DNA of 5,187 bases from an uncultured Bacteroidales bacterium (GTDB lineage Bacteria > Bacteroidota > Bacteroidia > Bacteroidales > Muribaculaceae). The notes under the pieces were generated by a model that saw nothing but the letters and a program-made list of their open reading frames with translations, searched no databases and was not told the DNA's origin. How positions within the stretch are numbered: the first letter of the stretch is position 1; every line of letters begins with the position of its first letter. This document shows, one piece after another, positions 1 through 5,187 of the stretch. A program made the position numbers and the translations under genes. The stretch is from the NCBI GenBank assembly GCA_945828175.1, contig CALZQD010000140.1, positions 1 to 5,187 on the forward strand. The letters run 5' to 3'.

Positions 1-44
1 ATTCCTCTACGTCTCGTGGGCTCGGAGATGTGTATAAGAGACAG
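1..44. other. Synthetic Nextera adapter (i7/Read 2 side), not genomic
   Basis: Bases 11-44 match the Illumina Nextera Read 2 transposase adapter, beginning GTCTCGTGGGCTCGG and ending with the 19-base Tn5 mosaic end AGATGTGTATAAGAGACAG at 26-44. Bases 3-10 (TCCTCTAC) match the i7 index N712 in primer orientation, and bases 1-2 (AT) are what is left of the P7 primer end. The biological insert therefore starts at about base 45. Anything translated through this segment is artefact. The identification is from memory of the published adapter set, and the match is complete along the segment. Confidence 0.98.
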
Positions 45-297
45 CTGAGATATAGATGCCCGCCAAGATCTCGTAGCCTGCCTGGCGGAGGCGGTTTTCG
101 CGCACTCTGATGTCGATTAGGGCGCGCTGGCGGTCGGTGGTTCCCGGTGCTGTCGAGGCCACGATGGCGACGTCTTTGCGGGCTTGTTCGACAGTGCGGT
201 TTATGTCGGCTTTCGACGGCCGGTTGCGGTTGTCGCCGCCGCATGAACTGAGCGCGACGGCAGCGGCGGCTAATATTATTATAGCAAATTGTTTCAT
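45..297 (-). CDS. Small lipoprotein of unknown function, C-terminus missing
   Basis: I do not recognise this family. The N-terminus is a lipoprotein signal: Lys at position 2, a hydrophobic stretch at residues 4-16, and a lipobox LSSC giving lipidation at Cys19 by Lgt and cleavage by signal peptidase II. After a short polar linker (GGDNRNRP), residues 30-84 are charged and look mostly helical, with no recognised domain and no cysteine other than Cys19. No clear acidic surface-export signal follows the Cys, so it may stay on the periplasmic face; this is inference. Its ATG overlaps the upstream exonuclease stop as ATGA, so it is probably translationally coupled as the last visible gene of the operon. 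Only residues 1-84 are genomic. The frame runs on into the adapter as VSYTHLRAHET and stops at a TAG (bases 9-7) inside the index, so the real C-terminus and length are unknown. Confidence 0.8.
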
Positions 298-788
298 AAC
301 AGTATGATGCCCAATTTGGCGCAGGCGACTGCGTCGTCGAGGGCGTTGTGATGATTTTTAAGGGTTATGCCGAAGAAATTGCAGAGCGAGTCGAGCGATT
401 TTGAGGCGCACATGCCGCGTGGTATCTGTCGGCGCGCTGCGGCGAGTGTACACATGAAGGGCCCGGGCGGCTCGAGGCGGTAGATTTTGCAGGCTTCGCG
501 GATGCATTTGCTGTCGAACGGCGCGTTGTGGCCCACGAGCGTGAAGCCGTCGAGCCAGTCTGCCCATTCCTGCCATACGCGGCCGAACGACGGTGCGTCG
601 TAGGTGTCTTTCTGCGTCAGCCCGTGGACCTGCGTGCAGGCATATGAATACCACTCGGGCTCGGGGCAAACGAGCGAGTAGCGCGTGTCGGCGACCATGC
701 CGTCGATGACCTTGGCGGCGCCGATGGCGCAGATGCTCGACGGATTGAAGTTGGCTGTCTCGACGTCGATGGCGATGAATTTATCCAT
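294..788 (-). CDS. DnaQ-like DEDDh 3'-5' exonuclease, stand-alone
   Basis: This 164-residue protein is a single exonuclease domain of the DNA polymerase III epsilon (DnaQ) fold, which removes nucleotides from 3' ends by two-metal-ion catalysis. All catalytic motifs are visible: ExoI FIAIDVETAN with Asp8 and Glu10, ExoII LVGHNAPFDS with Asp92, and ExoIII HHNALDDA with His147 and Asp152. It has no polymerase, helicase, BRCT or C-terminal polymerase-binding extension, and its length equals the bare domain. The ExoI form (AIDxETAN) resembles the uncharacterised 'Pol III epsilon-like' bacterial subgroup rather than the replicative proofreading subunit, so dnaQ would be an over-call. The ATG at 788 overlaps the end of ispH by 8 nt, and the stop overlaps the lipoprotein start by 4 nt. 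Substrate (DNA, RNA or small oligonucleotides) cannot be told from sequence. The fold assignment is secure. Confidence 0.93.
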   Translation of the reverse strand: MDKFIAIDVETANFNPSSICAIGAAKVIDGMVADTRYSLVCPEPEWYSYACTQVHGLTQKDTYDAPSFGRVWQEWADWLDGFTLVGHNAPFDSKCIREACKIYRLEPPGPFMCTLAAARRQIPRGMCASKSLDSLCNFFGITLKNHHNALDDAVACAKLGIILL

Positions 789-1659
789 TGCTGCCTCGGT
801 TGACTATGGCTTCGGCCCGGTCGCGCACTTCCTCCATGAGCCAGCGCGGAGTCGACGTGGCGCCGCAGATGCCGACGCTGACGGCTCCTTCGAGCCATGC
901 CGGGTCGATGTGCGAGGCGTTCGACACGAGGTAGGTGCAGGGGTTGACGTCGTGACAGTGGCTGAAGAGTATCTTGCCGTTGCTGCTCTTGTCGCCGGCG
1001 ACGAAGAGCACAATCTGGTGAGCGGCGGCAAATTCGCGGAGTCGCTCGACGCGGTTGCTCACCTGGCGGCAGATGGTGTCGAAATATTCGAATGTCGTCT
1101 CAGGGGCCTTGCGGCGCTTGATTTCGTCGATTATCGTGCGGAAGCCTTCGAGCGATTTGGTCGTCTGCGAGTAGAGGGCTATGTCGCGCGTGAAGTCTAT
1201 CTTGTCGAGGCCGTCGATGTCTTCGACGACGATGGCGCTGCCGCCGGTCTGACCGACGAGGCCGTTGACCTCGGCGTGGCCGCGTTTGCCGTAGATGACT
1301 ATCTGGGGCCGCGGGCCGCTGCCGTCGCAGCGCTCTTTGATGCGCCGCTGCAGCCGCAGCACGACAGGGCAGGTGGCGTCGATGATCTCGATGTTGTTGC
1401 GGTGGGCGGTGTCGTAGGTCTCGGGCGGCTCGCCGTGGGCGCGAAGCAGCACTTTGGCGTCGTGAAGCCCGGCGAGGTCTTCGTGGGTGATCGTCACAAG
1501 ACCCTTGGCTCTGAGGCGCTCGACCTCGTCGCTGTTGTGGACGATGTCGCCAAGACAGTATATCGAGCCCGAGGCCGCGAGTTCTTCCTCGGCCTTGGTG
1601 ATGGCTGTGGTGACGCCGAAGCAGAAGCCCGAGGCGCTGTCAATCTCGACCGTGGCCAT
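781..1659 (-). CDS. ispH: 4-hydroxy-3-methylbut-2-enyl diphosphate reductase (IspH/LytB)
   Basis: IspH catalyses the last step of the MEP pathway, reducing HMBPP to IPP and DMAPP with a [4Fe-4S] cluster in the cytosol. The three cluster cysteines are present at Cys13 (GFCFGV), Cys97 (DATCP) and Cys197 (TICRQV). Substrate-binding residues are also in place: His41 (IVHNSDEV), His75 (RAHGEPP), His128 and Glu130 (KRGHAEVNG), Thr166/Thr167 (SQTTKS), Ser225-Ser226-Asn227 (SSNG) and Ser269 (GATSTP). The 292-residue length fits the family without the S1-domain fusion seen in some Firmicutes. I chose the ATG at 1659 over an in-frame ATG at 1707. The shorter form begins about 12 residues before the first cluster Cys, as in other IspH proteins, and sits 5 nt after the cmk stop, whereas the longer form would overlap cmk by 43 nt and add a non-conserved basic tail. 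It is the third gene of the operon. Confidence 0.97.
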   Translation of the reverse strand: MATVEIDSASGFCFGVTTAITKAEEELAASGSIYCLGDIVHNSDEVERLRAKGLVTITHEDLAGLHDAKVLLRAHGEPPETYDTAHRNNIEIIDATCPVVLRLQRRIKERCDGSGPRPQIVIYGKRGHAEVNGLVGQTGGSAIVVEDIDGLDKIDFTRDIALYSQTTKSLEGFRTIIDEIKRRKAPETTFEYFDTICRQVSNRVERLREFAAAHQIVLFVAGDKSSNGKILFSHCHDVNPCTYLVSNASHIDPAWLEGAVSVGICGATSTPRWLMEEVRDRAEAIVNRGSNG

Positions 1660-1664
1660 CGGCG

Positions 1665-2369
1665 TCAGAGTTTTGCTATGGTTTCGTTGAAGCGGTCGAG
1701 CAGCCATGCGTCCTGTTCATCGACGCTCATCTGCGAGTTGTCGAGGGCGATGGCGTCGTCGGCTCGCCGCAGCGGGCTCTCCTCGCGGGTCTCGTCGATA
1801 TGGTCGCGGCTGACGACGTTGGCGAGGATGTCTTCGTATGACAGTGCGTTACCTTTCTCTGTCATTTCCAGGAAGCGGCGCTGTGCGCGTGTCTCGGCCG
1901 ACGCGTTGACAAAAATCTTCAGCTCGGCTGCGGGGAACACGGTCGTGCCTATGTCGCGGCCGTCCATGACGATGCCTTTCGACTCGCCCATGGCCTGCTG
2001 TTTGGCTACGAGAGCGTGGCGCACCTCGGCGATGGCGGCTGTCGGCGAGACGTTGTTAGAGACGCGCAGCGAGCGTATCTCTTTCTCGACATCCTTGCCG
2101 TTGAGCGTCGTGTGCTGGCTGCCGTCGGGCATGATCTTGAAGTCGATGGCGATATCGTCGAGCGCGGCTGTCAGAGCGGCCTTGTCGATATTGCCCGCGG
2201 CGTCGATCATGCCCTTATCGAGGGCATAGAGTGTGACGGCACGATACATCGCGCCTGAATCAATATATCTGTATCCCGTGGCCTTAGCCAGGCGGCGGGC
2301 CATGGTGCTTTTGCCTGACGACGAATAGCCGTCGACGGCGACGATTATTTTTTTTGAGTCAGTGTTCAT
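1665..2369 (-). CDS. cmk: Cytidylate kinase (CMP/dCMP kinase)
   Basis: Cmk transfers phosphate from ATP to CMP or dCMP, salvaging pyrimidine nucleotides released by RNA and phospholipid turnover. The 234-residue protein has the P-loop GYSSSGKST (residues 14-22), the NMP-site motif YIDSGAMYRA (35-44, with Arg43 placed to bind the CMP phosphate), and the DGRDIGT motif (136-142). The extended NMP-binding insert that marks the bacterial CMP-kinase type lies around residues 87-125. The LID and CMP-contact segment SRDHIDETREESPLRRADDA lies at 187-206. Length is normal for the family. The start at 2369 is 9 nt downstream of the porQ stop, and the first P-loop strand begins after a short tail, so no other start is needed. 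The ispH start follows 5 nt after its stop. Nothing in the sequence suggests loss of activity. Confidence 0.97.
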   Translation of the reverse strand: MNTDSKKIIVAVDGYSSSGKSTMARRLAKATGYRYIDSGAMYRAVTLYALDKGMIDAAGNIDKAALTAALDDIAIDFKIMPDGSQHTTLNGKDVEKEIRSLRVSNNVSPTAAIAEVRHALVAKQQAMGESKGIVMDGRDIGTTVFPAAELKIFVNASAETRAQRRFLEMTEKGNALSYEDILANVVSRDHIDETREESPLRRADDAIALDNSQMSVDEQDAWLLDRFNETIAKL

Positions 2370-2378
2370 TGCTTTATG

Positions 2379-3410
2379 TCACTTGTTTAGAAAGTCGTTG
2401 ATATTGCACGACAGATTGAACATCAGCGTCGTGGCTCCCGAATGTGGCTGGGCGAGCGCCAGGCCGACGTTGAAGTTCTTCACCTTGATGCCGCCCGCGA
2501 GCGAGAATCCCGAGAGTAAGCTGCGCGAGTAGGTGCTCATGTCGGTGCGTGTCTTGTAGTTATAGCCGAGGCCGAGATAGAAGTTCGGGCTCGATATCAG
2601 GTCGGCGCCGAAAACCAAGTGCCTGAACAGGTTCGAGCTGAAGCTGTCTTTGATTTTAGGCTCGGCGCTGTCGCTGCCGTCGCCCGTCTCGACAAAAGGC
2701 AGATGCCATTTGGTCAGATTCCAGGCCGTTATCGAGAAACGTATCGGGAACGTGCCGAACGACTGCGACCAGCCCAAGCGAACGTCGAAGGGCAGACGGT
2801 CGTAGCTCTCGTTGAACCTCTTGACCTGACCGCCGAGGTTGGCCACGACGACGCTGAGCGACAGGTCGCGCTCGCTGTCATAGTAGTTGAGGCCCAAGTC
2901 GGTCGACAGCGCGAAGGCCGTGTAGTCGGCGTAAGAGCTGTAGATCATCTTCAGGTCGATGCCGCCGCGCAGGTTATCGGTGATGTCGTGCGAGTAAGCG
3001 CCCGAAAACGCCAGGTCCTTCGGCGAGAAAGTGCCTATGGCCGAGCCGTCGGGCAGAGTCTCCTTCATCGAACCGTAGCCGAAATAGCGTATCGCCGCCG
3101 ACCATGCCCCGTGCTCGCCCGCCTGACGAGCGTAGCGGAGACCCGCGAAATTCGAGCCGCCGAGATAGTGCATATAGTCGAGCAGAATCTGATTGTCCAT
3201 CTCGCCGCCTAACAGCGCCGGGTTCTGGTCGACGATACCGAGGTCATCGTCGACAAGAGAGATATTCACCCCGCCGAGACCATAAACCTTCGACGACGAG
3301 GTGATGTTGAGAAAAGTATAGGCAGTCGAGCCGTCGGCGGCGTGGGCTGCCGTCGTCAGCAACACTACTGTCGACAGGGCGATATTTCTTACGATACCGT
3401 AGAACTTCAT
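2379..3410 (-). CDS. porQ: Type IX secretion system outer-membrane protein PorQ
   Basis: PorQ is an outer-membrane beta-barrel of the type IX secretion system in Bacteroidota. It belongs with PorV, PorU and PorZ to the cell-surface complex that cleaves the C-terminal signal of cargo and attaches it to A-LPS. From the ATG at 3410 the product is 343 residues. A signal peptide is clear: basic start, hydrophobic core at about residues 9-22, and AHA|AD cleavage after Ala24. The mature N-terminus carries the PorQ/PorV-like signature FLNITSSSKVYGLGGVNISL followed by DDDLG and NPALL. The rest is alternating hydrophobic strands with many Tyr, Phe and Gly residues, typical of a barrel. An in-frame ATG at 3482 would add 24 residues with a second hydrophobic run and an Arg-rich stretch before the signal peptide, and would begin upstream of the likely promoter, so I reject it. 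First gene of the operon; followed 9 nt later by cmk. I recall the same porQ-cmk neighbourhood in other Bacteroidales such as Porphyromonas. Confidence 0.9.
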   Translation of the reverse strand: MKFYGIVRNIALSTVVLLTTAAHAADGSTAYTFLNITSSSKVYGLGGVNISLVDDDLGIVDQNPALLGGEMDNQILLDYMHYLGGSNFAGLRYARQAGEHGAWSAAIRYFGYGSMKETLPDGSAIGTFSPKDLAFSGAYSHDITDNLRGGIDLKMIYSSYADYTAFALSTDLGLNYYDSERDLSLSVVVANLGGQVKRFNESYDRLPFDVRLGWSQSFGTFPIRFSITAWNLTKWHLPFVETGDGSDSAEPKIKDSFSSNLFRHLVFGADLISSPNFYLGLGYNYKTRTDMSTYSRSLLSGFSLAGGIKVKNFNVGLALAQPHSGATTLMFNLSCNINDFLNK

Positions 3411-3443
3411 ATAATACAGTCGGCTCCGGGGCCTTTTACGATG

Positions 3444-3451
3444 CAAAGTTA
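3444..3451 (-). promoter_or_regulatory. Bacteroidetes-type -7 element of the porQ operon promoter
   Basis: Read on the minus strand the bases are TAACTTTG, an exact match to the Bacteroidetes sigma-ABfr -7 consensus TAnnTTTG. It lies 33 nt upstream of the chosen porQ ATG, predicting a start of transcription near 3438 and a leader of about 25-30 nt. The -33 region at about 3470-3475 is only T-rich (TTTTT), not a clean TTTG. It is the only good element in front of the five-gene unit. Confidence 0.6.
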
Positions 3452-3580
3452 ATAATAAAAGATAAACGGAAAAACACATCACTATATTGTGTCGCCCGAA
3501 AATGGCCGCGAAACACTGTTAAAAAACACATTGTCACCCTCACCGCCGCCAACCTCCGGATTTCTTGCCTCCGACGGGTA

Positions 3581-3597
3581 AATTTTTATTAAAAATT
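3581..3597. repeat. Perfect 17-bp AT palindrome upstream of gdhA
   Basis: The arms AATTTTTA (3581-3588) and TAAAAATT (3590-3597) are exact inverted repeats around a single T at 3589. It sits directly upstream of, and touches, the expected -33 position of the gdhA promoter. It could be an operator for a dimeric regulator, an AT-rich upstream activating element, or a chance product of local AT-richness. No U-tract or G+C stem makes it a terminator. Confidence 0.5.
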
Positions 3598-3620
3598 AGC
3601 GCCTGTTAAAGAAAAATGTC

Positions 3621-3628
3621 TATATTTG
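3621..3628 (+). promoter_or_regulatory. Bacteroidetes-type -7 element of the gdhA promoter
   Basis: The bases TATATTTG match TAnnTTTG exactly and lie 47 nt upstream of the gdhA ATG, which predicts transcription starting near 3634 and an AT-rich leader of about 40 nt. The -33 region is imperfect: TTAG at 3596-3599 is the nearest candidate, with a spacer of 21 bp. The leader has no clear Shine-Dalgarno sequence, which is usual in this phylum. Confidence 0.65.
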
Positions 3629-3675
3629 CCTCAATTAAAAAATGAAATAATCTATACCCAGTAAAATAAACACTT

Positions 3676-5013
3676 ATGGATATTAACAGTATCATGAACA
3701 ACCTGGAAGCCAAGCACCCGGGTGAAAAAGAATACCTTCAGGCAGTGAAGGAAGTGTTGATGTGCGTCGAGGATGTCTACAACCAGCATCCTGAATTCGA
3801 ACGCAACAAAATCGTCGAGCGCATGGTCGAACCCGACCGCATCGTGACCTTCCGCGTCACCTGGCTCGACGACAAAGGCGAGGTACAGAACAACATCGGC
3901 TATCGCGTACAGTTCAACAACGCCATCGGCCCGTACAAAGGCGGTATCCGTTTCCACGCTTCTGTCAACCTCTCGATTCTGAAATTCCTCGGCTTCGAGC
4001 AGACATTCAAAAACGCCCTCACAACTCTCCCCATGGGCGGCGCAAAAGGCGGCAGCGACTTCTCGCCCCGCGGCAAGAGCGACCGTGAGATCATGCGCTT
4101 CTGCCAGGCCTTCATCCTCGGCCTCTGGAAAAACCTCGGTCCCGACCGCGACGTTCCCGCAGGCGATATCGGCGTAGGCGGCCGCGAAGTAGGCTACATG
4201 TACGGCATGTACAAACGCCTCGTCAACCAGCACGACGGCACATTCACCGGCAAAGGCCTCGAATTCGGCGGAAGCCGCATCCGTCCCGAAGCAACGGGCT
4301 TCGGCGCACTCTATTTCGTTCAGAGCGTCCTCAAGACAAACAAAGACGACATCAAAGGCAAGACCATCGCCATCTCGGGCTTCGGCAACGTTGCGTGGGG
4401 TGCTGCCCTCAAGGCTACCGAACTCGGCGCCAAAGTCGTCACCATCTCAGGCCCCGACGGCTACGTCTATGACCCCGAAGGCCTCAACGCCGAGAAGATC
4501 GACTACATGCTCGAGCTCCGAGCATCAGGCAACGACGTCGTCGCACCCTATGCCGACAAATTCCCCGGCTCGACATTCTACGCCGGCCGCAAACCCTGGG
4601 AACAGAAAGTCGACATCGCGCTCCCCTGCGCCACACAGAACGAACTCAACGGCGACGACGCCCATCAGCTCGTCGACAACGGCGTCAAATATGTCTGCGA
4701 AGTCTCAAACATGGGCTGCACACCCGAAGCCATCGACACCTTCATCTCGAGCCGCATCATCTATGCGCCCGGTAAGGCAGTCAACGCCGGCGGCGTAGCA
4801 ACCTCAGGCCTCGAAATGAGCCAGAACGCCATGCACCTCCAGTGGAGCGCCGAAGAAGTCGACGATAAACTCCACACCATCATGCGTGACATCCACGAAC
4901 AGTGCGTCAAATACGGCACTGAGCCCGACGGCTACATCAACTACATGAAGGGCGCCAACATCGCCGGCTTCATGAAAGTCGCCAACGCCATGATGGGCGA
5001 AGGCGTCTGCTGA
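3676..5013 (+). CDS. gdhA: NADP-type glutamate dehydrogenase (hexameric, GDH-I)
   Basis: GdhA reversibly forms glutamate from 2-oxoglutarate, ammonium and NAD(P)H in the cytosol and is a main ammonium-assimilation route in gut Bacteroidales. The 445-residue length is that of the small hexameric bacterial enzymes. The catalytic N-terminal domain has GPYKGGIRFH (Lys88), the Lys112 segment, PMGGAKGG (Lys124, catalytic) and PAGDIGVGGREVGYM (Asp164, catalytic). The Rossmann domain has GFGNVA (235-240). The second Rossmann strand ends in TISGPDG (256-262) with no acidic residue directly at the strand end, which is consistent with NADPH use but not proof of it. The start at 3676 gives the usual N-terminus (MDINSIMNNLEAKHPGE) and there is no better upstream ATG in frame. 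Codons are strongly C-ending, as in a highly expressed gene. The stop TGA is followed at once by an in-frame TAA. It is monocistronic as far as can be seen. Confidence 0.97.
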   Translation: MDINSIMNNLEAKHPGEKEYLQAVKEVLMCVEDVYNQHPEFERNKIVERMVEPDRIVTFRVTWLDDKGEVQNNIGYRVQFNNAIGPYKGGIRFHASVNLSILKFLGFEQTFKNALTTLPMGGAKGGSDFSPRGKSDREIMRFCQAFILGLWKNLGPDRDVPAGDIGVGGREVGYMYGMYKRLVNQHDGTFTGKGLEFGGSRIRPEATGFGALYFVQSVLKTNKDDIKGKTIAISGFGNVAWGAALKATELGAKVVTISGPDGYVYDPEGLNAEKIDYMLELRASGNDVVAPYADKFPGSTFYAGRKPWEQKVDIALPCATQNELNGDDAHQLVDNGVKYVCEVSNMGCTPEAIDTFISSRIIYAPGKAVNAGGVATSGLEMSQNAMHLQWSAEEVDDKLHTIMRDIHEQCVKYGTEPDGYINYMKGANIAGFMKVANAMMGEGVC

Positions 5014-5092
5014 TAAGCTGACCAAAAAAGGTCGATCCACAAAACGGCCGACCTCAAAAACGACCCACACAAGCGTTTAATCATACCAACCG
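5014..5092 (+). other. gdhA 3' untranslated region with small inverted repeats
   Basis: After the TGA an immediate in-frame TAA (5014-5016) gives a back-up stop. Two overlapping weak hairpins follow: GACC-A6-GGTC at 5020-5033, and AGGTCG at 5029-5034 paired with CGACCT at 5049-5054. They share bases, so they are mutually exclusive. Neither has a following T-tract, so they are not terminators by themselves; they may be chance. No ORF is present. Confidence 0.4.
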
Positions 5093-5137
5093 ACGAGGCG
5101 AGCCCACCCAACCGTGGCCCCGCCTCGTTTCTTGTTT
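5093..5137 (+). terminator. Intrinsic terminator of gdhA
   Basis: A perfect 8-bp outer stem pairs ACGAGGCG (5093-5100) with CGCCTCGT (5121-5128). Inside the loop a further 4-bp stem CCAC/GTGG (5104-5107 with 5114-5117) can form. It is followed at once by a T-rich run TTTCTTGTTT (5128-5137). Position 80 nt after the gdhA stop and this structure fit rho-independent termination on the plus strand. Confidence 0.8.
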
Positions 5138-5142
5138 ATCCG

Positions 5143-5187
5143 CTGTCTCTTATACACATCTGACGCTGCCGACGATATGCAGTGTGT
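5143..5187. other. Synthetic Nextera adapter (i5/Read 1 side), not genomic
   Basis: Bases 5143-5175 are the reverse complement of the Nextera Read 1 transposase adapter: the mosaic end CTGTCTCTTATACACATCT (5143-5161), then GACGCTGCCGACGA (5162-5175). Bases 5176-5183 (TATGCAGT) are the reverse complement of the i5 index S506 (ACTGCATA), and 5184-5187 (GTGT) continue into the P5 sequence. Biological sequence ends at about 5142, just after the gdhA terminator. Confidence 0.98.

Larger units (their letters stand above)
3411..3675. other. Divergent porQ / gdhA intergenic control region
   Basis: This 265-bp non-coding stretch separates the two divergent transcription units. It holds a TAnnTTTG promoter element facing each way and a 17-bp AT palindrome, each entered separately. 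The middle part (about 3485-3575) is more G+C-rich and has no convincing ORF or RNA. It contains an 8-bp direct repeat CTGTTAAA at 3516-3523 and 3603-3610, a small inverted repeat TGTT-N4-AACA at 3517-3528, and a repeat of CCTCCG at 3553 and 3568. All are short enough to be chance. Confidence 0.85.

Noticed and set aside
26..44. Tn5 mosaic ends at both borders as a sign of a natural Tn5-type transposon
   Set aside because: The 19-base ends are joined to Illumina index and primer sequences, so they come from library preparation. No transposase gene or target duplication is present.
110..307. A 65-codon plus-strand frame opposite the lipoprotein
   Set aside because: It overlaps the lipoprotein antisense, with no recognisable motif and no promoter.
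685..2229. A 514-codon open frame on the plus strand opposite ispH and cmk
   Set aside because: It lies wholly antisense to two well-supported enzymes plus a bit of the exonuclease. The translation is Ala/Val/Asp/Ser-rich with no domain, and its character changes at the ispH-cmk junction. G/C-rich third positions on the coding strand remove stops from the antisense frame, which explains its length.
2619..3212. A 197-codon plus-strand frame opposite porQ
   Set aside because: It is antisense to a recognisable PorQ, with low-complexity Arg/Val/Ala/Glu composition and no promoter or motif of its own.
3422..3433. G/C-rich near-palindrome GGCTCCGGGGCC followed by TTTT, resembling a plus-strand terminator
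   Set aside because: The stem has an internal mismatch and would leave almost no loop. No plus-strand gene ends here, and it falls in the short porQ leader.
3652..4233. A 193-codon minus-strand frame opposite the start of gdhA
   Set aside because: It is the antisense shadow of gdhA, in which the conserved glutamate dehydrogenase motifs are plain. Its translation is Val/Ala/Asp/Glu/Phe-rich, as expected from the complement of C-ending codons.
45..5142. A new defence, toxin or mobile system
   Set aside because: Every sizeable coding region except the partial lipoprotein belongs to a known housekeeping or envelope family. There are no integrase, toxin-antitoxin, CRISPR or retron signatures on either strand.

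Overview
The window is a G+C-rich piece of a Bacteroidota chromosome, most likely Bacteroidales, cloned between two synthetic sequencing adapters. Three things support this placement: a PorQ-type outer-membrane protein of the type IX secretion system (a Bacteroidota hallmark), promoter elements of the Bacteroidetes form TAnnTTTG in front of both transcription units, and AT-rich leaders without a clear Shine-Dalgarno sequence. The high G+C and the gene set would fit a Muribaculaceae-like or related gut lineage, but this finer placement is a guess.

Layout. Bases 1-44 and 5143-5187 are Illumina Nextera adapter, including readable index sequences, so only about 45-5142 is biological. On the minus strand, read from 3410 down to 45, is a tightly packed five-gene unit: porQ, cmk (cytidylate kinase), ispH (HMBPP reductase), a stand-alone DEDDh 3'-5' exonuclease, and a small lipoprotein cut off by the left adapter. 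Gaps are 9 and 5 nt and the last two junctions overlap by 8 and 4 nt, so this is almost certainly one operon. On the plus strand, divergently transcribed from a 265-bp intergenic region, is gdhA (NADP-type glutamate dehydrogenase, 445 aa), which ends in tandem stops and is followed by a good intrinsic terminator just before the right adapter.

Function. The operon joins envelope export (PorQ), nucleotide supply (Cmk), isoprenoid precursor synthesis (IspH) and a nuclease of unknown target. The grouping looks like a co-expressed housekeeping unit rather than one pathway. GdhA assimilates ammonium into glutamate and has the strongly C-ending codon use expected of a highly expressed gene.

I found no mobile element, CRISPR array, RNA gene or defence system. 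The genomic content is ordinary. The points most worth a second look are the adapter contamination and the chimeric protein tail it creates, the unrecognised lipoprotein, the uncharacterised exonuclease in the porQ-cmk-ispH unit, and a perfect 17-bp AT palindrome in the gdhA promoter region.
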